From Bacteroidales bacterium (lineage in GTDB: Bacteria; Bacteroidota; Bacteroidia; Bacteroidales; JAGONC01), in the NCBI GenBank assembly GCA_023133655.1, contig JAGLWB010000388.1, forward strand, positions 1-49,091: a stretch of 49,091 nucleotides of DNA. Direction: 5' to 3'. The notes under the pieces were generated by a model that saw nothing but the letters and a program-made list of their open reading frames with translations, was not told where the DNA came from and ran no database searches. The position numbers and the translations under genes were made by a program. Below, in pieces: positions 7,581 to 16,322 of the stretch; position 1 is the first letter of the stretch, and every line of letters starts with the position of its first letter.

Positions 7581-7736
7581 TTAAATGGCATTTAACCAAA
7601 GGGTTTTATTATTATACTTCTGTAGCAGCCTTCTCACCAAGTTCGTTTTTCCAACCTGCCTCGGACCAGGTAAAAGAATGGTTTTTCCAGTAAAAAACCT
7701 GCTATGGATTAGCTCTTCGAGTGTTCTTTTAATCAT
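7581..7736 (-). pseudogene. N-terminal remnant of an AAA/DUF4143-type ATPase
   Basis: About 51 codons from the ATG at 7736 encode MIKRTLEELIHSRFF, a P-loop in PGPRQVGKTNLVRRLL, and NKTLWLN, then stop at 7581. This is the beginning of the widespread AAA_14/DUF4143 ATPase family, which is normally about 380-400 residues long. Everything after the first beta strand past the P-loop is missing. The frame reads naturally up to its stop, so a deletion replaced the rest. Such ATPases are often mobile and present in many copies in Bacteroidota. Confidence 0.65.
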
Positions 7737-8073
7737 TCTGGTGATTATGATCGACAAATACACGTAAATATGTCGAAAGTAATCGATAATAAATAATATT
7801 TTTTCAATATGTGGTTATGTTGACAATAACAGGAATATTAATAAGAAACAAGAATATCGCCTAATTCCTTTCTATCCAAGTGACCCACAAAAAAAGTTGT
7901 CGCTCGATGCGGCATCCATTTTTATTGTCGATTGTCAATTTTCAATTGTCGATGTTCAATTTTTTTGTGGGATTAAAGTGATATTAAGGTTTTGTGAAAT
8001 ATTACCACTTGCTGTTCAAACTCATCCTAGCAGGACTATTAACACAGCCTTTTTAATTAAATTTTCTTTCCAA

Positions 8074-8243
8074 AATTGACAATCACCTAATTCCTCTTCA
8101 TTGGTTTATCTGAAATGATAAATCAGGAAATTTAATCAGGAAGATGAATAAGAAATAACCAATAAGAAATAAAAAATCAGGAAAAATCATCGAAAATCAC
8201 ATCGAAAATCGACAACCGACAATTGACAATCGCCTAATTCCTC
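8074..8243. repeat. Direct repeat of a 23-base element, one copy entering the DegT gene end
   Basis: AATTGACAATCACCTAATTC plus CTC at 8074-8096 recurs with one change at 8221-8243. The second copy covers the stop codon of the DegT-type aminotransferase. A 14-base part (ATCGCCTAATTCCT) also occurs at 7856-7869. These look like decayed duplications of the gene's 3' boundary. Confidence 0.5.
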
Positions 8244-9448
8244 AACGACTCAACAGCACCAACAACAGCGTCAACCACTTCCTCGATCTGGGCGTTTGTT
8301 AAATCGTAAAAAACCGGCAAGCTGATAACACGGGAATAATTATTGAACGCAACAGGAAAGTTCCTGATATCATAACCCCTGTTTTTATAATAGGTCATCA
8401 TAGGTAAAGGAACGAAATGGACATTCACCGCAACTTCTTCTTCAAATATCTTTTGAATAATCCGGTCTCTCTCTTCCTCTTTAATATTCCTGATCCGTAA
8501 CAGGTAAACATGAAAAGAGGATCTTTTATCTTTTGTTTCATAAACAGGAGTTTGTGCCCAATCGTATGTTGAGAACCGGCTGGTATAACGATCAAATATC
8601 TCTTTACGCCGCACCAGCATATCATCATCGTACCGTTCAAGCTCCACAAGCCCCATGGCTGCCTGAATATCAGTAAAGTTACATTTATATCCCGGCTCAA
8701 TTATGTCGTATTTCCAATTCCCCGGTTGTGTTTTTGCCAACGCATCTTTGGTCTGACCATGTAAAGATTTAATATTCAGTTCATTATAAAGTCTTTCATT
8801 GTCAAAATCGTTACCCAGGTTAAGGCAAATCGCACCCCCTTCGGCTGTTGTAAGATTTTTTACAGCGTGAAAAGAAAACACAGCGATATCGGAAAGTGTT
8901 CCTGACTTTCTGCCTTTATAACCTGCACCGATAGAATGAGCAGCATCAGAAAGCATTAAAATCCGGTTCAATTTTTTCTGGATAGCTGTTTCAGGCAAAA
9001 ACATTTGCTTAATAGAATCTTTTTCAACCAGGCTCATGATCTTCTCATAATCGCAAGGAAAACCAGCCAGGTCGACAGGCATAATAACTTTTGTTCTTTT
9101 TGTAATTGCTTTTTCAATGGCCGATGCTGAAATATTAAAATCATCACCAATATCCACCATTACGGGCAATGCACCACAATGGACTACAACATTGGCTGTT
9201 GCCGCATAAGTATACGCAGGTACAATAACCTCATCACCTTCTTTTACCCCAAACCAACGAAGAACAAGTTCTAAGCCTGCCGACCCGGAATTTACGCACA
9301 ACGTTGATTTACAGCCGGTGTAATCCGTAAGTCTTCTTTCAAATAGTTTTGTTTTTGGCCCTGTTGTAATCCAACCTGATTTCAGGACTTCTGTAACCGC
9401 ATCAATGGTCTTCTGATCAACACGTGGAGGGGAAAAAGGAACTTTCAT
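8234..9448 (-). CDS. DegT/DnrJ/EryC1/StrS family PLP-dependent aminotransferase
   Basis: A 404-residue PLP enzyme of the sugar-aminotransferase superfamily. Visible features are [13 protein letters not shown] near residues 25-37, [12 protein letters not shown], the conserved [26 protein letters not shown] with the pyridine-nitrogen aspartate, and [15 protein letters not shown] with the Schiff-base lysine at about residue 197. Such enzymes transfer an amino group to a keto-sugar nucleotide for surface polysaccharide. The start overlaps the purC stop by 4 bases. The nearest polysaccharide genes in this window are about 7 kb away, so a link to them is only possible. Confidence 0.9.
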   Translation of the reverse strand: MKVPFSPPRVDQKTIDAVTEVLKSGWITTGPKTKLFERRLTDYTGCKSTLCVNSGSAGLELVLRWFGVKEGDEVIVPAYTYAATANVVVHCGALPVMVDIGDDFNISASAIEKAITKRTKVIMPVDLAGFPCDYEKIMSLVEKDSIKQMFLPETAIQKKLNRILMLSDAAHSIGAGYKGRKSGTLSDIAVFSFHAVKNLTTAEGGAICLNLGNDFDNERLYNELNIKSLHGQTKDALAKTQPGNWKYDIIEPGYKCNFTDIQAAMGLVELERYDDDMLVRRKEIFDRYTSRFSTYDWAQTPVYETKDKRSSFHVYLLRIRNIKEEERDRIIQKIFEEEVAVNVHFVPLPMMTYYKNRGYDIRNFPVAFNNYSRVISLPVFYDLTNAQIEEVVDAVVGAVESLRN

Positions 9449-10398
9449 CGGGTGTAGGCGCTTAAAAACATGTTAACATTATATTCAACCCTTTCAATAA
9501 CATCAGTAATATCAGATTTTATAAATTGTTCACCTGTGATCTTTTCATACAATTCAATATAACGATCTGACACCAGGCTGACAAAATCATCATCCATCAC
9601 GGGAATTTTTTGCCCTTCCCTTCCCTGGAACCCTCGCTCCATCAACCATTCCCTTACAAATTCTTTGGAAAGTTGTTTCTGTGGCTCCCCATTATTTAAT
9701 CGCTCAGCATACCCTGCACGATAAAAATATCTGGACGAATCAGGTGTATGTATCTCATCGATCAGAAATATTTTTCCATCTTGTTTCCCAAATTCATATT
9801 TTGTATCGACGAGTATCAACCCCATTTTCTCAGCAATCCGGGATCCTCTCTCAAACAGGGCATAGGTATATTTCTCAAGTTGCTCATATTCATCTTCAGA
9901 TATAATATTTTTCCTAATAACATCTTCTTTGGAGATATCCTCATCATGTCCAACAGTTTCTTTTGTTGTTGGTGTTATAATAGGGGCCGGGAATTTTTCA
10001 TTTTCTTTCATTCCTTGAGGCATAGGAACGCCACATATACTTCGTTTCCCGGCTTTATATTCTCTCCACGCGTGTCCGGTCAGGTAACCTCTAATCACCA
10101 TTTCAATCTTAAAAGGCTCACATAATCTGCCAAATGTAACCATAGGGTCCGGGGTAGAAATTTTCCAGTTTGGAACAATATCCTCCGTAGCATCAAGGAA
10201 CTTTCCGGCGATCTGGTTCAATACCTGCCCCTTGTATGGAATCCCTCTTGGTAAAACCACATCAAAAGCAGATATCCGATCGGTGGTAATCATCAGCAAA
10301 TATTTGTCTTGAATAAAATAAACATCCCTTACTTTTCCAACATAAAGTTCCTTTTGCCCGGGCAGGTGAAAATTTGTATTGATAATTGCATCTTCCAT
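9445..10398 (-). CDS. purC: Phosphoribosylaminoimidazole-succinocarboxamide synthase (SAICAR synthase)
   Basis: Catalyses the ATP-dependent joining of CAIR and aspartate in de novo purine synthesis. The 317-residue protein has GKVRDVY and [11 protein letters not shown] near the N-terminus, [30 protein letters not shown] and the signature [13 protein letters not shown]. The length matches the longer form of the enzyme (about 300 residues) rather than the 237-residue E. coli form. It is followed with a 4-base overlap by the DegT aminotransferase. The 306 bases upstream are pyrimidine-rich repeats rather than a gene. Confidence 0.96.
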   Translation of the reverse strand: MEDAIINTNFHLPGQKELYVGKVRDVYFIQDKYLLMITTDRISAFDVVLPRGIPYKGQVLNQIAGKFLDATEDIVPNWKISTPDPMVTFGRLCEPFKIEMVIRGYLTGHAWREYKAGKRSICGVPMPQGMKENEKFPAPIITPTTKETVGHDEDISKEDVIRKNIISEDEYEQLEKYTYALFERGSRIAEKMGLILVDTKYEFGKQDGKIFLIDEIHTPDSSRYFYRAGYAERLNNGEPQKQLSKEFVREWLMERGFQGREGQKIPVMDDDFVSLVSDRYIELYEKITGEQFIKSDITDVIERVEYNVNMFLSAYTR

Positions 10399-10535
10399 AT
10401 TCTCAAATCTAATTAGTTGTTATTATGTTTCCCGTTTTCCCTTTTCTTACCTTTCGTTTTTCGTTTCTCTCTTCTCTCTTTTTTCTCCATTCGAGACAAC
10501 GGGGCAAGGGAGGGGGAGGTTGGGTTCTCTCTCAC

Positions 10536-10555
10536 CCCCGGACTGAAGTCCGGGG
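10536..10555. repeat. Perfect hairpin, 9-bp stem
   Basis: CCCCGGACT, a 2-base loop GA, then AGTCCGGGG. The following bases (GGGGCTAGTCATCCGGGGCT) repeat part of the motif. It resembles a REP-like small palindromic element. No T-run follows. Confidence 0.55.
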
Positions 10556-10610
10556 CTAGTCATCCGGGGCTATTCAATCCCTGACTCGTCCTCCTGTTTC
10601 CTGATTCCTG

Positions 10611-10667
10611 TCTCCCGTTTCCCGTTTCCCGTTTCCCGTCTTCCGTCTTCTGTCTCTCGTCTTCCCG
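10611..10667. repeat. Tandem heptamer repeat (TTTCCCG-type), eight units
   Basis: Units read TCTCCCG, TTTCCCG, TTTCCCG, TTTCCCG, TCTTCCG, TCTTCTG, TCTCTCG and TCTTCCCG. Three central units are identical and the flanking ones have decayed. The strand is purely pyrimidine except for the G at each unit end. Confidence 0.8.
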
Positions 10668-10704
10668 ATAACCTTCGTTCATCGGGATCTTCGCTTCGAC
10701 CTGT

Positions 10705-11658
10705 CTACCGGCTACCGACATCCCCCTCATAAGCTCTTAACACCCTGGAAACAAGCTTATGCCTGATGATATCCCGCTCATCCAGCATTACAAAATCAAC
10801 TCCTTTTACCCCTTGCAGGATTTTCATAGCATGTATCAACCCTGACTCCTGATGTTTAGGTAAGTCGATCTGGGTAATATCGCCTGTAACCATAAATTTT
10901 GCAGATTTTCCCATTCTTGTTAAAAACATTTTAAGCTGGCCTTTGGTAGTATTTTGGGCCTCATCCAAAATGGCAAAAACATTTTCCAGTGTTCGCCCTC
11001 TCATAAATGCCAGAGGGGCAATTTCAATGGTCCCGTCTTCAATAAAAGTAAGCAGTTTTTGAGGAGGGAGCATATCCCTTAAGGCATCGTACAATGGTTG
11101 GAGATAAGGATCAAGCTTATCTTTAAGATCACCTGGTAAAAAACCAAGACTCTCACCTGCCTCAACAGCCGGTCGTGCAAGGATGATCCGCTTCACTTCT
11201 TTATTTTTTAAGGCTCTAACCGCAAGAGCAACCGCCGTATAAGTCTTCCCTGTTCCTGCCGGTCCTATGGAAAGGACCAAATCGTTTTTTTCGATACTTT
11301 CAACCATTTTATGTTGATTCACAGTACGTGCTTTTATGAGCATTCCATGTCGGCCGTGCACTAAAACGCCATTGGATGGCTGATTGTTAAAAGAATCGTT
11401 ATAATCTTCTGATTGAAGTATCTGTTGAATATCATTTTCAAGTAATTTGCCAAAGGTTTCATAATGCATCAGTATGAGGGAGAACTTCTTGTCAAAAGAC
11501 TTAATCTCATTTTCTTCCCCCATTACTTTTATTAACTGGCCCCTAACCACAAACTTCAGTTTCGGGAAGGTCGACTTTATGACGTTTATATTGCGATCGT
11601 TTACACCATAAATGTCAACAGGATTATAAGCTTCAATGCTAAAAGTTTGTTCAGTCAT
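10705..11658 (-). CDS. phoH: PhoH family ATPase
   Basis: The chosen start is the ATG at 11658 (MTEQTFSIEAYNPVDIYG), because the 42 in-frame codons before it are AT-rich and unlike the family. The 317-residue product has the PhoH ATPase core: SIGPAGTGKTYTAVALAV (Walker A, about residues 129-146), ARPAVEAGESLGFLPGDL, ILDEAQNTT (Walker B) and MVTGDITQIDLP. PhoH proteins are P-loop RNA-associated ATPases often linked to ribosome or RNA maturation and, in some bacteria, to phosphate starvation. It is divergent from the SAM hydroxide adenosyltransferase gene. The cellular role here is not shown by the sequence. Confidence 0.92.
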   Translation of the reverse strand: MTEQTFSIEAYNPVDIYGVNDRNINVIKSTFPKLKFVVRGQLIKVMGEENEIKSFDKKFSLILMHYETFGKLLENDIQQILQSEDYNDSFNNQPSNGVLVHGRHGMLIKARTVNQHKMVESIEKNDLVLSIGPAGTGKTYTAVALAVRALKNKEVKRIILARPAVEAGESLGFLPGDLKDKLDPYLQPLYDALRDMLPPQKLLTFIEDGTIEIAPLAFMRGRTLENVFAILDEAQNTTKGQLKMFLTRMGKSAKFMVTGDITQIDLPKHQESGLIHAMKILQGVKGVDFVMLDERDIIRHKLVSRVLRAYEGDVGSR

Positions 11659-11749
11659 AAGAAAGTTATTGATAAATTTTTGTTGATAATAAATCAAAAT
11701 TACGAATAAATTCAAAAAGTTATGCTTTAATGTGTAATTTTGAAGACTA

Positions 11750-11757
11750 CAAAAATA
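11750..11757 (-). promoter_or_regulatory. Candidate -7 element for phoH
   Basis: The minus strand reads TATTTTTG, which matches TAnnTTTG, and would give a leader of about 85 bases before the phoH ATG. A -33 TTG lies somewhat too far upstream (24-base spacing), so support is partial. Confidence 0.35.
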
Positions 11758-11808
11758 GTGGAAATTTAGTTCGGTAAAAAACAAGTTTATTTCTTTAGGT
11801 ATAATTTC

Positions 11809-12588
11809 ATGCCAATCATCACTCTAATTAGCGACTGGGGGTGTAAAGACCCCTACCTGGCCAGTGTTAAAGGCACCATCCTGAAACAGCTTCCTGAAAC
11901 TGTAATTGTTGATATATCTCATGATATACCCCCTTTTGACATTAACCAGGCATCATTTATTTTAAAAAACAGTTACAAGGCTTTTCCTCCAAAAACCATT
12001 CATATCATTGCCATCAACTCAGAAGCCTCCATTGAAACACCCCATACTGTTGTTGAATACGATGAACATTTTTTCATTGGAGCCGATAATGGAATTTTCC
12101 CTCTTGTTATGGATGGAGAACCTACAAAAATTGTGGAGCTGGAAATTTTTCAGGACTCTGATTATTTTACTTTCTCATCCCGGGACGTTTTTGTTAAAGC
12201 TGCCATTCACATTGCTAACACAGGTAAACCAGAAGATCTGGGAACTATCAAAACCAAGCTTAATGAACGAATTTCGTTTAAACCGGTTGTTGAAGAAAAT
12301 ATTATTCGGGGAAAAGTAATTTACATCGATTCTTTTGAAAATCTCATAACCAACATCACCGAAAAACAATTTAATAAAATACGTAACGGGAAAAAGTTTG
12401 AAATCACCTTTCGGACGCCAGGTTATGTTATCAATACCATTTGTGACTCTTATAGTGATGTTCCTGCTGGTGAAATGCTTGCTATTTTCGGTTCAACAGG
12501 TTTTCTTGAGATTGCCATGAACAAAGGAAATGCCAGCAGCCTGCTAGGAATGGACCTGGATGAAATAGTCAGAGTTGAATTCAAATAA
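11809..12588 (+). CDS. S-adenosyl-L-methionine hydroxide adenosyltransferase (SAM hydrolase, DUF62)
   Basis: A 259-residue enzyme of the family that splits SAM with hydroxide into adenosine and methionine and is related to the SAM-dependent halogenases. Hallmarks are TLISDWGCKDPYLASVKGTI at residues 4-23, the VDISHDIPPFDINQASFIL segment, HIIAINSEA, EHFFIGADNGIF and, near the C-terminus, FGSTGFLEIAMNKGNAS. It is divergent from phoH and 17 bases ahead of gldF on the same strand, so it may be read with the gldFG genes. The physiological purpose of these enzymes is unclear. Confidence 0.9.
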   Translation: MPIITLISDWGCKDPYLASVKGTILKQLPETVIVDISHDIPPFDINQASFILKNSYKAFPPKTIHIIAINSEASIETPHTVVEYDEHFFIGADNGIFPLVMDGEPTKIVELEIFQDSDYFTFSSRDVFVKAAIHIANTGKPEDLGTIKTKLNERISFKPVVEENIIRGKVIYIDSFENLITNITEKQFNKIRNGKKFEITFRTPGYVINTICDSYSDVPAGEMLAIFGSTGFLEIAMNKGNASSLLGMDLDEIVRVEFK

Positions 12589-12605
12589 CAGTTGGGAAAA
12601 TTATT

Positions 12606-13349
12606 ATGTGGGCCTTGCTAAAAAAAGAAATTAATGGTTTTCTAAATTCATTGACCGGGTATTTAGTAATCATGGTTTTCCTGGTGATCAATGGATTATT
12701 TCTTTGGGTCCTCCCAGTATCCTTTAACATTCCTGATTACGGCTATTCGAGCCTGGATGGATTATTTGTTATTGCCCCTTTTGTTTTTCTGTTCCTCATT
12801 CCAGCTATTACCATGCGGTTTTTTGCCGAAGAGAGGAAAACCGGCACAATCGAGCTTCTGTTAACCAAGCCACTCACCGACTTTCAAATCATCATGGCTA
12901 AATACCTTGCAGCTTTATTACTGGTTGTCTTTTCCTTACTCCCTACACTTATTTATTTTTATTCAGTATATAGCCTTGGTTTACCTCCCGGAAATATTGA
13001 TATCGGAGGGACCTGGGGGTCCTATATTGGCCTGCTTTTCCTGGGAGCTGCCTTTGTAGCTATCGGACTTTTCGCATCATCACTTACTGATAATCAGATT
13101 ATTGCATTTATTATCGGAGTGTTCATCAGTGGATTTGTCTATGTAGGTTTTGACCTTTTTTATTCTTTTGACCTTTTAGGACATGTTGATCTTTTCATTA
13201 AGTCATTAGGAATAAATGCACATTACACATCAATGAGCCGTGGTGTTATCGACACCCGTGATGTCATATACTTTTTAAGCGTGATCGCCATCTTTATTTT
13301 ATTGACTAAAATCAGCCTGGAAAGTAGAAAATGGGAAAGGAAGAAATGA
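12606..13349 (+). CDS. gldF: Gliding-motility-type ABC transporter permease GldF
   Basis: A 247-residue ABC-2 type inner membrane permease with six predicted membrane helices. Recognisable features are the N-terminal KKEINGFLNSLTGYLV, the loop MRFFAEERKTGTIELLLTKPL that is highly typical of GldF/NosY-like permeases, and a final SLESRKWERKK. In Flavobacterium, GldF works with GldG and the ATPase GldA, and all three were linked to gliding. Many non-gliding Bacteroidota keep gldFG. The gene overlaps gldG at its stop. No ATPase gene is next to it in this window. Confidence 0.9.
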   Translation: MWALLKKEINGFLNSLTGYLVIMVFLVINGLFLWVLPVSFNIPDYGYSSLDGLFVIAPFVFLFLIPAITMRFFAEERKTGTIELLLTKPLTDFQIIMAKYLAALLLVVFSLLPTLIYFYSVYSLGLPPGNIDIGGTWGSYIGLLFLGAAFVAIGLFASSLTDNQIIAFIIGVFISGFVYVGFDLFYSFDLLGHVDLFIKSLGINAHYTSMSRGVIDTRDVIYFLSVIAIFILLTKISLESRKWERKK

Positions 13350-15082
13350 TAGATAAACGTGCGAACATAAAGAGGGTAAACCTGATTCAGCTGGGGCTGA
13401 GCCTGACTATCATTGTGCTATTGAATATAATTGGGTCTTACCTTTTTACTCGATTCGACCTTACCTCCGAAAAGAGATACTCCCTTTCAAATGCAACCAA
13501 AAATTTACTGAAAGAGGTTGACGACATTATCTACTTTAAAATCTACCTGGAAGGGGAGTTCCCTGCAGGTTTTAAAAGATTGAGCAGGGAAACTAAGGAA
13601 ATGCTGGATGAGTTCAGGGCATACAACAATAAGATCCAGTATGATTTTATCAACCCATCCAAAGCAGGAACTGCCGGAGAAGTTAACAGATTTTATGAGG
13701 AATTAGTACGCAAAGGACTGAATCCCACTGATCTTCAGGTAAAAACATATGATGGCAGATCGCAGAAAATTATTTTTCCCGGCGCGTTGGTAACTTATAG
13801 ATCGCGGGAGTTACCGCTTCATTTATTGCAAAGCCAGATTGGCATGCCGCCCGAGGCAATCCTCAACAATTCCATCCAAGCACTCGAGTATAACATTTCA
13901 AGTGTAATAAAAAAACTAATTGTAGGGAATAAACCTAAAATAGCATTTATTGAAGGGCATGGCGAATTGGAAGAGATCTATGTACATGATATTACCAACA
14001 CACTTAGCGAATATTATAACACCGAACGGGTGATGATTGATGGTAAGGTCTCCAGCCTGACTCACCGTGACACCACCCATGACGGAAAAGTGATCGTACA
14101 AAACAGATACGAGGCCATCATCATTGCACAGCCTGATTCAACATTTAGTGAAATAGATAAATTTGTTATTGATCAGTTTATTATGCGTGGTGGCAAAGTG
14201 TTATGGCTGATCGATCCTGTGTATGCAACAATGGACAGTCTGGAGCTTTCAAGCCAGACACTTGGCCTGGCCAGAGACCTTAATCTTGATGATATGCTTT
14301 TTAAATATGGGGTTCGTTTAAACCCTAATCTTCTTCTCGATTTGAATGCCCTTCCAATCAGAATCGTTACAGGCATCATTGATAACCAGCCGCAAATCAA
14401 TTTTTTACCCTGGTTTTATTTCCCGGTCATATTACCCACCTCAAACCACCCTGTCGTAAATAATCTCAATGCCATTACCACTTCATTTATCAGCAGTATC
14501 GATACCATTAATAATCCTGAAGTCAGAAAAACTATACTTCTAACAACTTCACCTTACTCAAGAGCAATTAAATCACCGGTTTTAATCGACTTAAAAATAT
14601 TAGAAGAAGAGCCGGATGAGCGACTTTTCAGAATGGCTAATATTCCGGTAGCCGTGCTTTTAGAAGGCCGCTTTAAGTCTGTGTTCGAAAACCGTATCAC
14701 ACCAGAGATCAAAGGTGACCGCTTAATCGATTTTAAAGAAGTAAGTCTATTAAATAAAATGATAGTTATTGCCGATGGTGATATCATTCGCAATCAACTA
14801 CATGTGGCTCAAGGCTATCCGCTTCCCCTTGGATTTGATCAATATACAAGGCAAAGCTTTGGAAACAGTGACCTTATCCTTAATGCCATGAATTACCTGT
14901 GTGATGATTCAGGATTAATTATTTCCCGATCGAAGGAAGTAAAACTCAGGCTGCTTGATAAAACCAGGCTAAAGAATCATAAACTCTCATGGCAATTATT
15001 AAACACGCTACTGCCGGTAATTTTGGTGCTTGTCTTTGGAATCATTAAAAGCCGTCTGCGAAAAAGAAAATTTACCCAATAA
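13346..15082 (+). CDS. gldG: Gliding-motility-associated ABC transporter substrate-binding-like protein GldG
   Basis: I chose the ATG at 13346, which overlaps the gldF stop as ATGA and has AAAGGAAG just upstream; another in-frame ATG lies at 13331. The roughly 578-residue product has an N-terminal membrane helix (LGLSLTIIVLLNIIGSYLF), then TSEKRYSLSNATKNLLKEV, the extracytoplasmic ABC-type domain with GHGELEE and VLWLIDPV, and a C-terminal helix (LLNTLLPVILVLVFGIIKSR) with a basic end. This is the standard GldG layout. A perfect palindrome lies 25 bases after the stop. Confidence 0.9.
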   Translation: MIDKRANIKRVNLIQLGLSLTIIVLLNIIGSYLFTRFDLTSEKRYSLSNATKNLLKEVDDIIYFKIYLEGEFPAGFKRLSRETKEMLDEFRAYNNKIQYDFINPSKAGTAGEVNRFYEELVRKGLNPTDLQVKTYDGRSQKIIFPGALVTYRSRELPLHLLQSQIGMPPEAILNNSIQALEYNISSVIKKLIVGNKPKIAFIEGHGELEEIYVHDITNTLSEYYNTERVMIDGKVSSLTHRDTTHDGKVIVQNRYEAIIIAQPDSTFSEIDKFVIDQFIMRGGKVLWLIDPVYATMDSLELSSQTLGLARDLNLDDMLFKYGVRLNPNLLLDLNALPIRIVTGIIDNQPQINFLPWFYFPVILPTSNHPVVNNLNAITTSFISSIDTINNPEVRKTILLTTSPYSRAIKSPVLIDLKILEEEPDERLFRMANIPVAVLLEGRFKSVFENRITPEIKGDRLIDFKEVSLLNKMIVIADGDIIRNQLHVAQGYPLPLGFDQYTRQSFGNSDLILNAMNYLCDDSGLIISRSKEVKLRLLDKTRLKNHKLSWQLLNTLLPVILVLVFGIIKSRLRKRKFTQ

Positions 15083-15106
15083 TAAAAATGAAACGAACCG
15101 AACATG

Positions 15107-15127
15107 AACCGACGGGTCCCGTCGGTT
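15107..15127. repeat. Perfect inverted repeat, copy 2 of the AACCGACGGG palindrome
   Basis: Arms AACCGACGGG and CCCGTCGGTT flank a single T. The same element with one mismatch occurs at 3426-3449, and GAACC/GGTTC extend the symmetry outward. It lies between gldG and the DUF4340-like gene. No T-run follows. Confidence 0.65.
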
Positions 15128-15173
15128 TGGTTCACACTGAGACAATGATTATTTAAGTATAAAAATAAACCAT

Positions 15174-16238
15174 ATGAAAAATAAAATCATATTATTTGCC
15201 ATAGCGGCTCTGTTGATGCTGGTTGCTATCCTCCTTGTAATAACTAATTCAAAAAGCACAATTAAAAAGGAAATAATTGATTTTGCAGTTGATGATACAG
15301 CCAATATAACAATGATCTTTTTATCAGATAAAAATAACCGCAGCGTCACATTGAAACGAACAGATCAAGGTCAATGGTCGGTTAATGAAGAGTACAGGGC
15401 TCACAAGGAAAGCGTTGATTTACTACTAAAAACAATGATTAATCTGGCCATAATGGAGCCTGTATCTGATGTTGCACATAATACGGTTATCAAGGTAATG
15501 GCTGCCAGTGCTATTAAAGTGGAAATATATCAATTGGTATACAGAATAAATCTATTTAATAAGATAAGGCTATTCCGGCATGAGAAGCTTACCAGGACTT
15601 ATTATGTTGGCCATGTTACTCAAAACAATATCGGCACTTACATGCTAATAGAAGGCTCAACACAGCCTTTCATTGTATATATGCCGGGATTTCGCGGATT
15701 TGTTGCATCGAGATACAGAACGCTCGAGACGGATTGGCGCGACCATACGGTTTTTAATACTAAATTAAAAAATATTGCTTCTGTTACTGTAGAATTTCCG
15801 GCACAGCCCGACCGGTCGTACAAAGTTGTAAACAAAAATGACAGAGACCTCACACTGATTTCGGTAAAGAGCAACAATGAAATTGACGATTATGATACAC
15901 TGGCATTATTTCAATTCATTACTTCGTTTGAAAATATCCGTTTTGAGGCTTTTAAAAACGACATGCACCCTGAAATAATTGATTCCATCACGTCATCACA
16001 ACCGATGCATATAATTACGCTTATTGAAAAATCGGGAAAACAACATGTAGTGAAAAATTATTATAAACCTGGATTCTATGGGGAGGTGGATTACAAAGGC
16101 GATCCCCTTCTGCATGACAGGGATCGTTTTTATTCAGTTTTGAATGATGGAAGGGACTTCACCATGAATCAGTATTTTGTTTTTGATAAAATCACCAGAC
16201 CGCTATCATATTTCCTTCACAATGAAAAGCAGAATTAG
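15174..16238 (+). CDS. DUF4340-like membrane-anchored protein
   Basis: A 354-residue protein with an N-terminal membrane anchor (IILFAIAALLMLVAILLVI, residues 4-22) and an extracytoplasmic region. The pattern resembles DUF4340: a strand-rich repeat with SVTLKRTDQGQWSVNEEYRAHKE early on, a glycine-poor middle, and a second similar half with VTVEFPAQPDRSYKVV. DUF4340 proteins are commonly encoded after GldG-type ABC transporter subunits, as here (91 bases after gldG). It is probably an accessory of that transporter. The function is unknown and the family call is tentative. Confidence 0.65.
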   Translation: MKNKIILFAIAALLMLVAILLVITNSKSTIKKEIIDFAVDDTANITMIFLSDKNNRSVTLKRTDQGQWSVNEEYRAHKESVDLLLKTMINLAIMEPVSDVAHNTVIKVMAASAIKVEIYQLVYRINLFNKIRLFRHEKLTRTYYVGHVTQNNIGTYMLIEGSTQPFIVYMPGFRGFVASRYRTLETDWRDHTVFNTKLKNIASVTVEFPAQPDRSYKVVNKNDRDLTLISVKSNNEIDDYDTLALFQFITSFENIRFEAFKNDMHPEIIDSITSSQPMHIITLIEKSGKQHVVKNYYKPGFYGEVDYKGDPLLHDRDRFYSVLNDGRDFTMNQYFVFDKITRPLSYFLHNEKQN

Positions 16239-16291
16239 CTGACGGATCATTACATTGCATACATGCACTAAAAAGATTTTATAAAAGTTTG

Positions 16292-16299
16292 TACTTTTG
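16292..16299 (+). promoter_or_regulatory. Candidate -7 element for the polysaccharide cluster
   Basis: TACTTTTG matches TAnnTTTG and lies 24 bases ahead of the GTG start of the flippase gene. No TTTG is found at the proper -33 distance, so this is a partial match. Confidence 0.35.
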
Positions 16300-16322
16300 A
16301 TGAGTATTCCAATCGATTCTGT

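Larger units (their letters stand above)
7193..8233. other. About 1.0 kb without an intact gene
   Basis: This stretch holds two hairpins, a truncated AAA ATPase remnant and short AT-rich repeats built on ATTGTCAATT / ATTGACAAT (7925-7960 and 8202-8230). The same motif recurs at 3836-3862. I see no other credible coding sequence. The mix of repeats and a gene stump suggests a site of past insertion and deletion. Confidence 0.6.
10399..10704. other. Repeat-rich, pyrimidine-rich intergenic region between phoH and purC
   Basis: No gene is visible. The plus strand is almost pure pyrimidine in two blocks (about 10427-10491 and 10590-10667), separated by a GC-rich hairpin. It contains a heptamer tandem repeat, described separately. 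The promoter of purC should be here, but I could not place one with confidence. Confidence 0.6.

Noticed and set aside
7585-7767. A 60-residue plus-strand reading frame over the ATPase remnant
   Set aside because: It is the complement of the P-loop segment; the minus-strand frame carries a recognisable Walker A motif.
10399-10704. Short repeats that might be a CRISPR array
   Set aside because: The repeated unit is 7 bases and directly tandem, with no spacers of equal size and no cas genes nearby.
11659-11784. Upstream extension of phoH to 11784
   Set aside because: The added 42 residues are aromatic and asparagine-rich, do not resemble PhoH, and contain a -7 promoter-like element.
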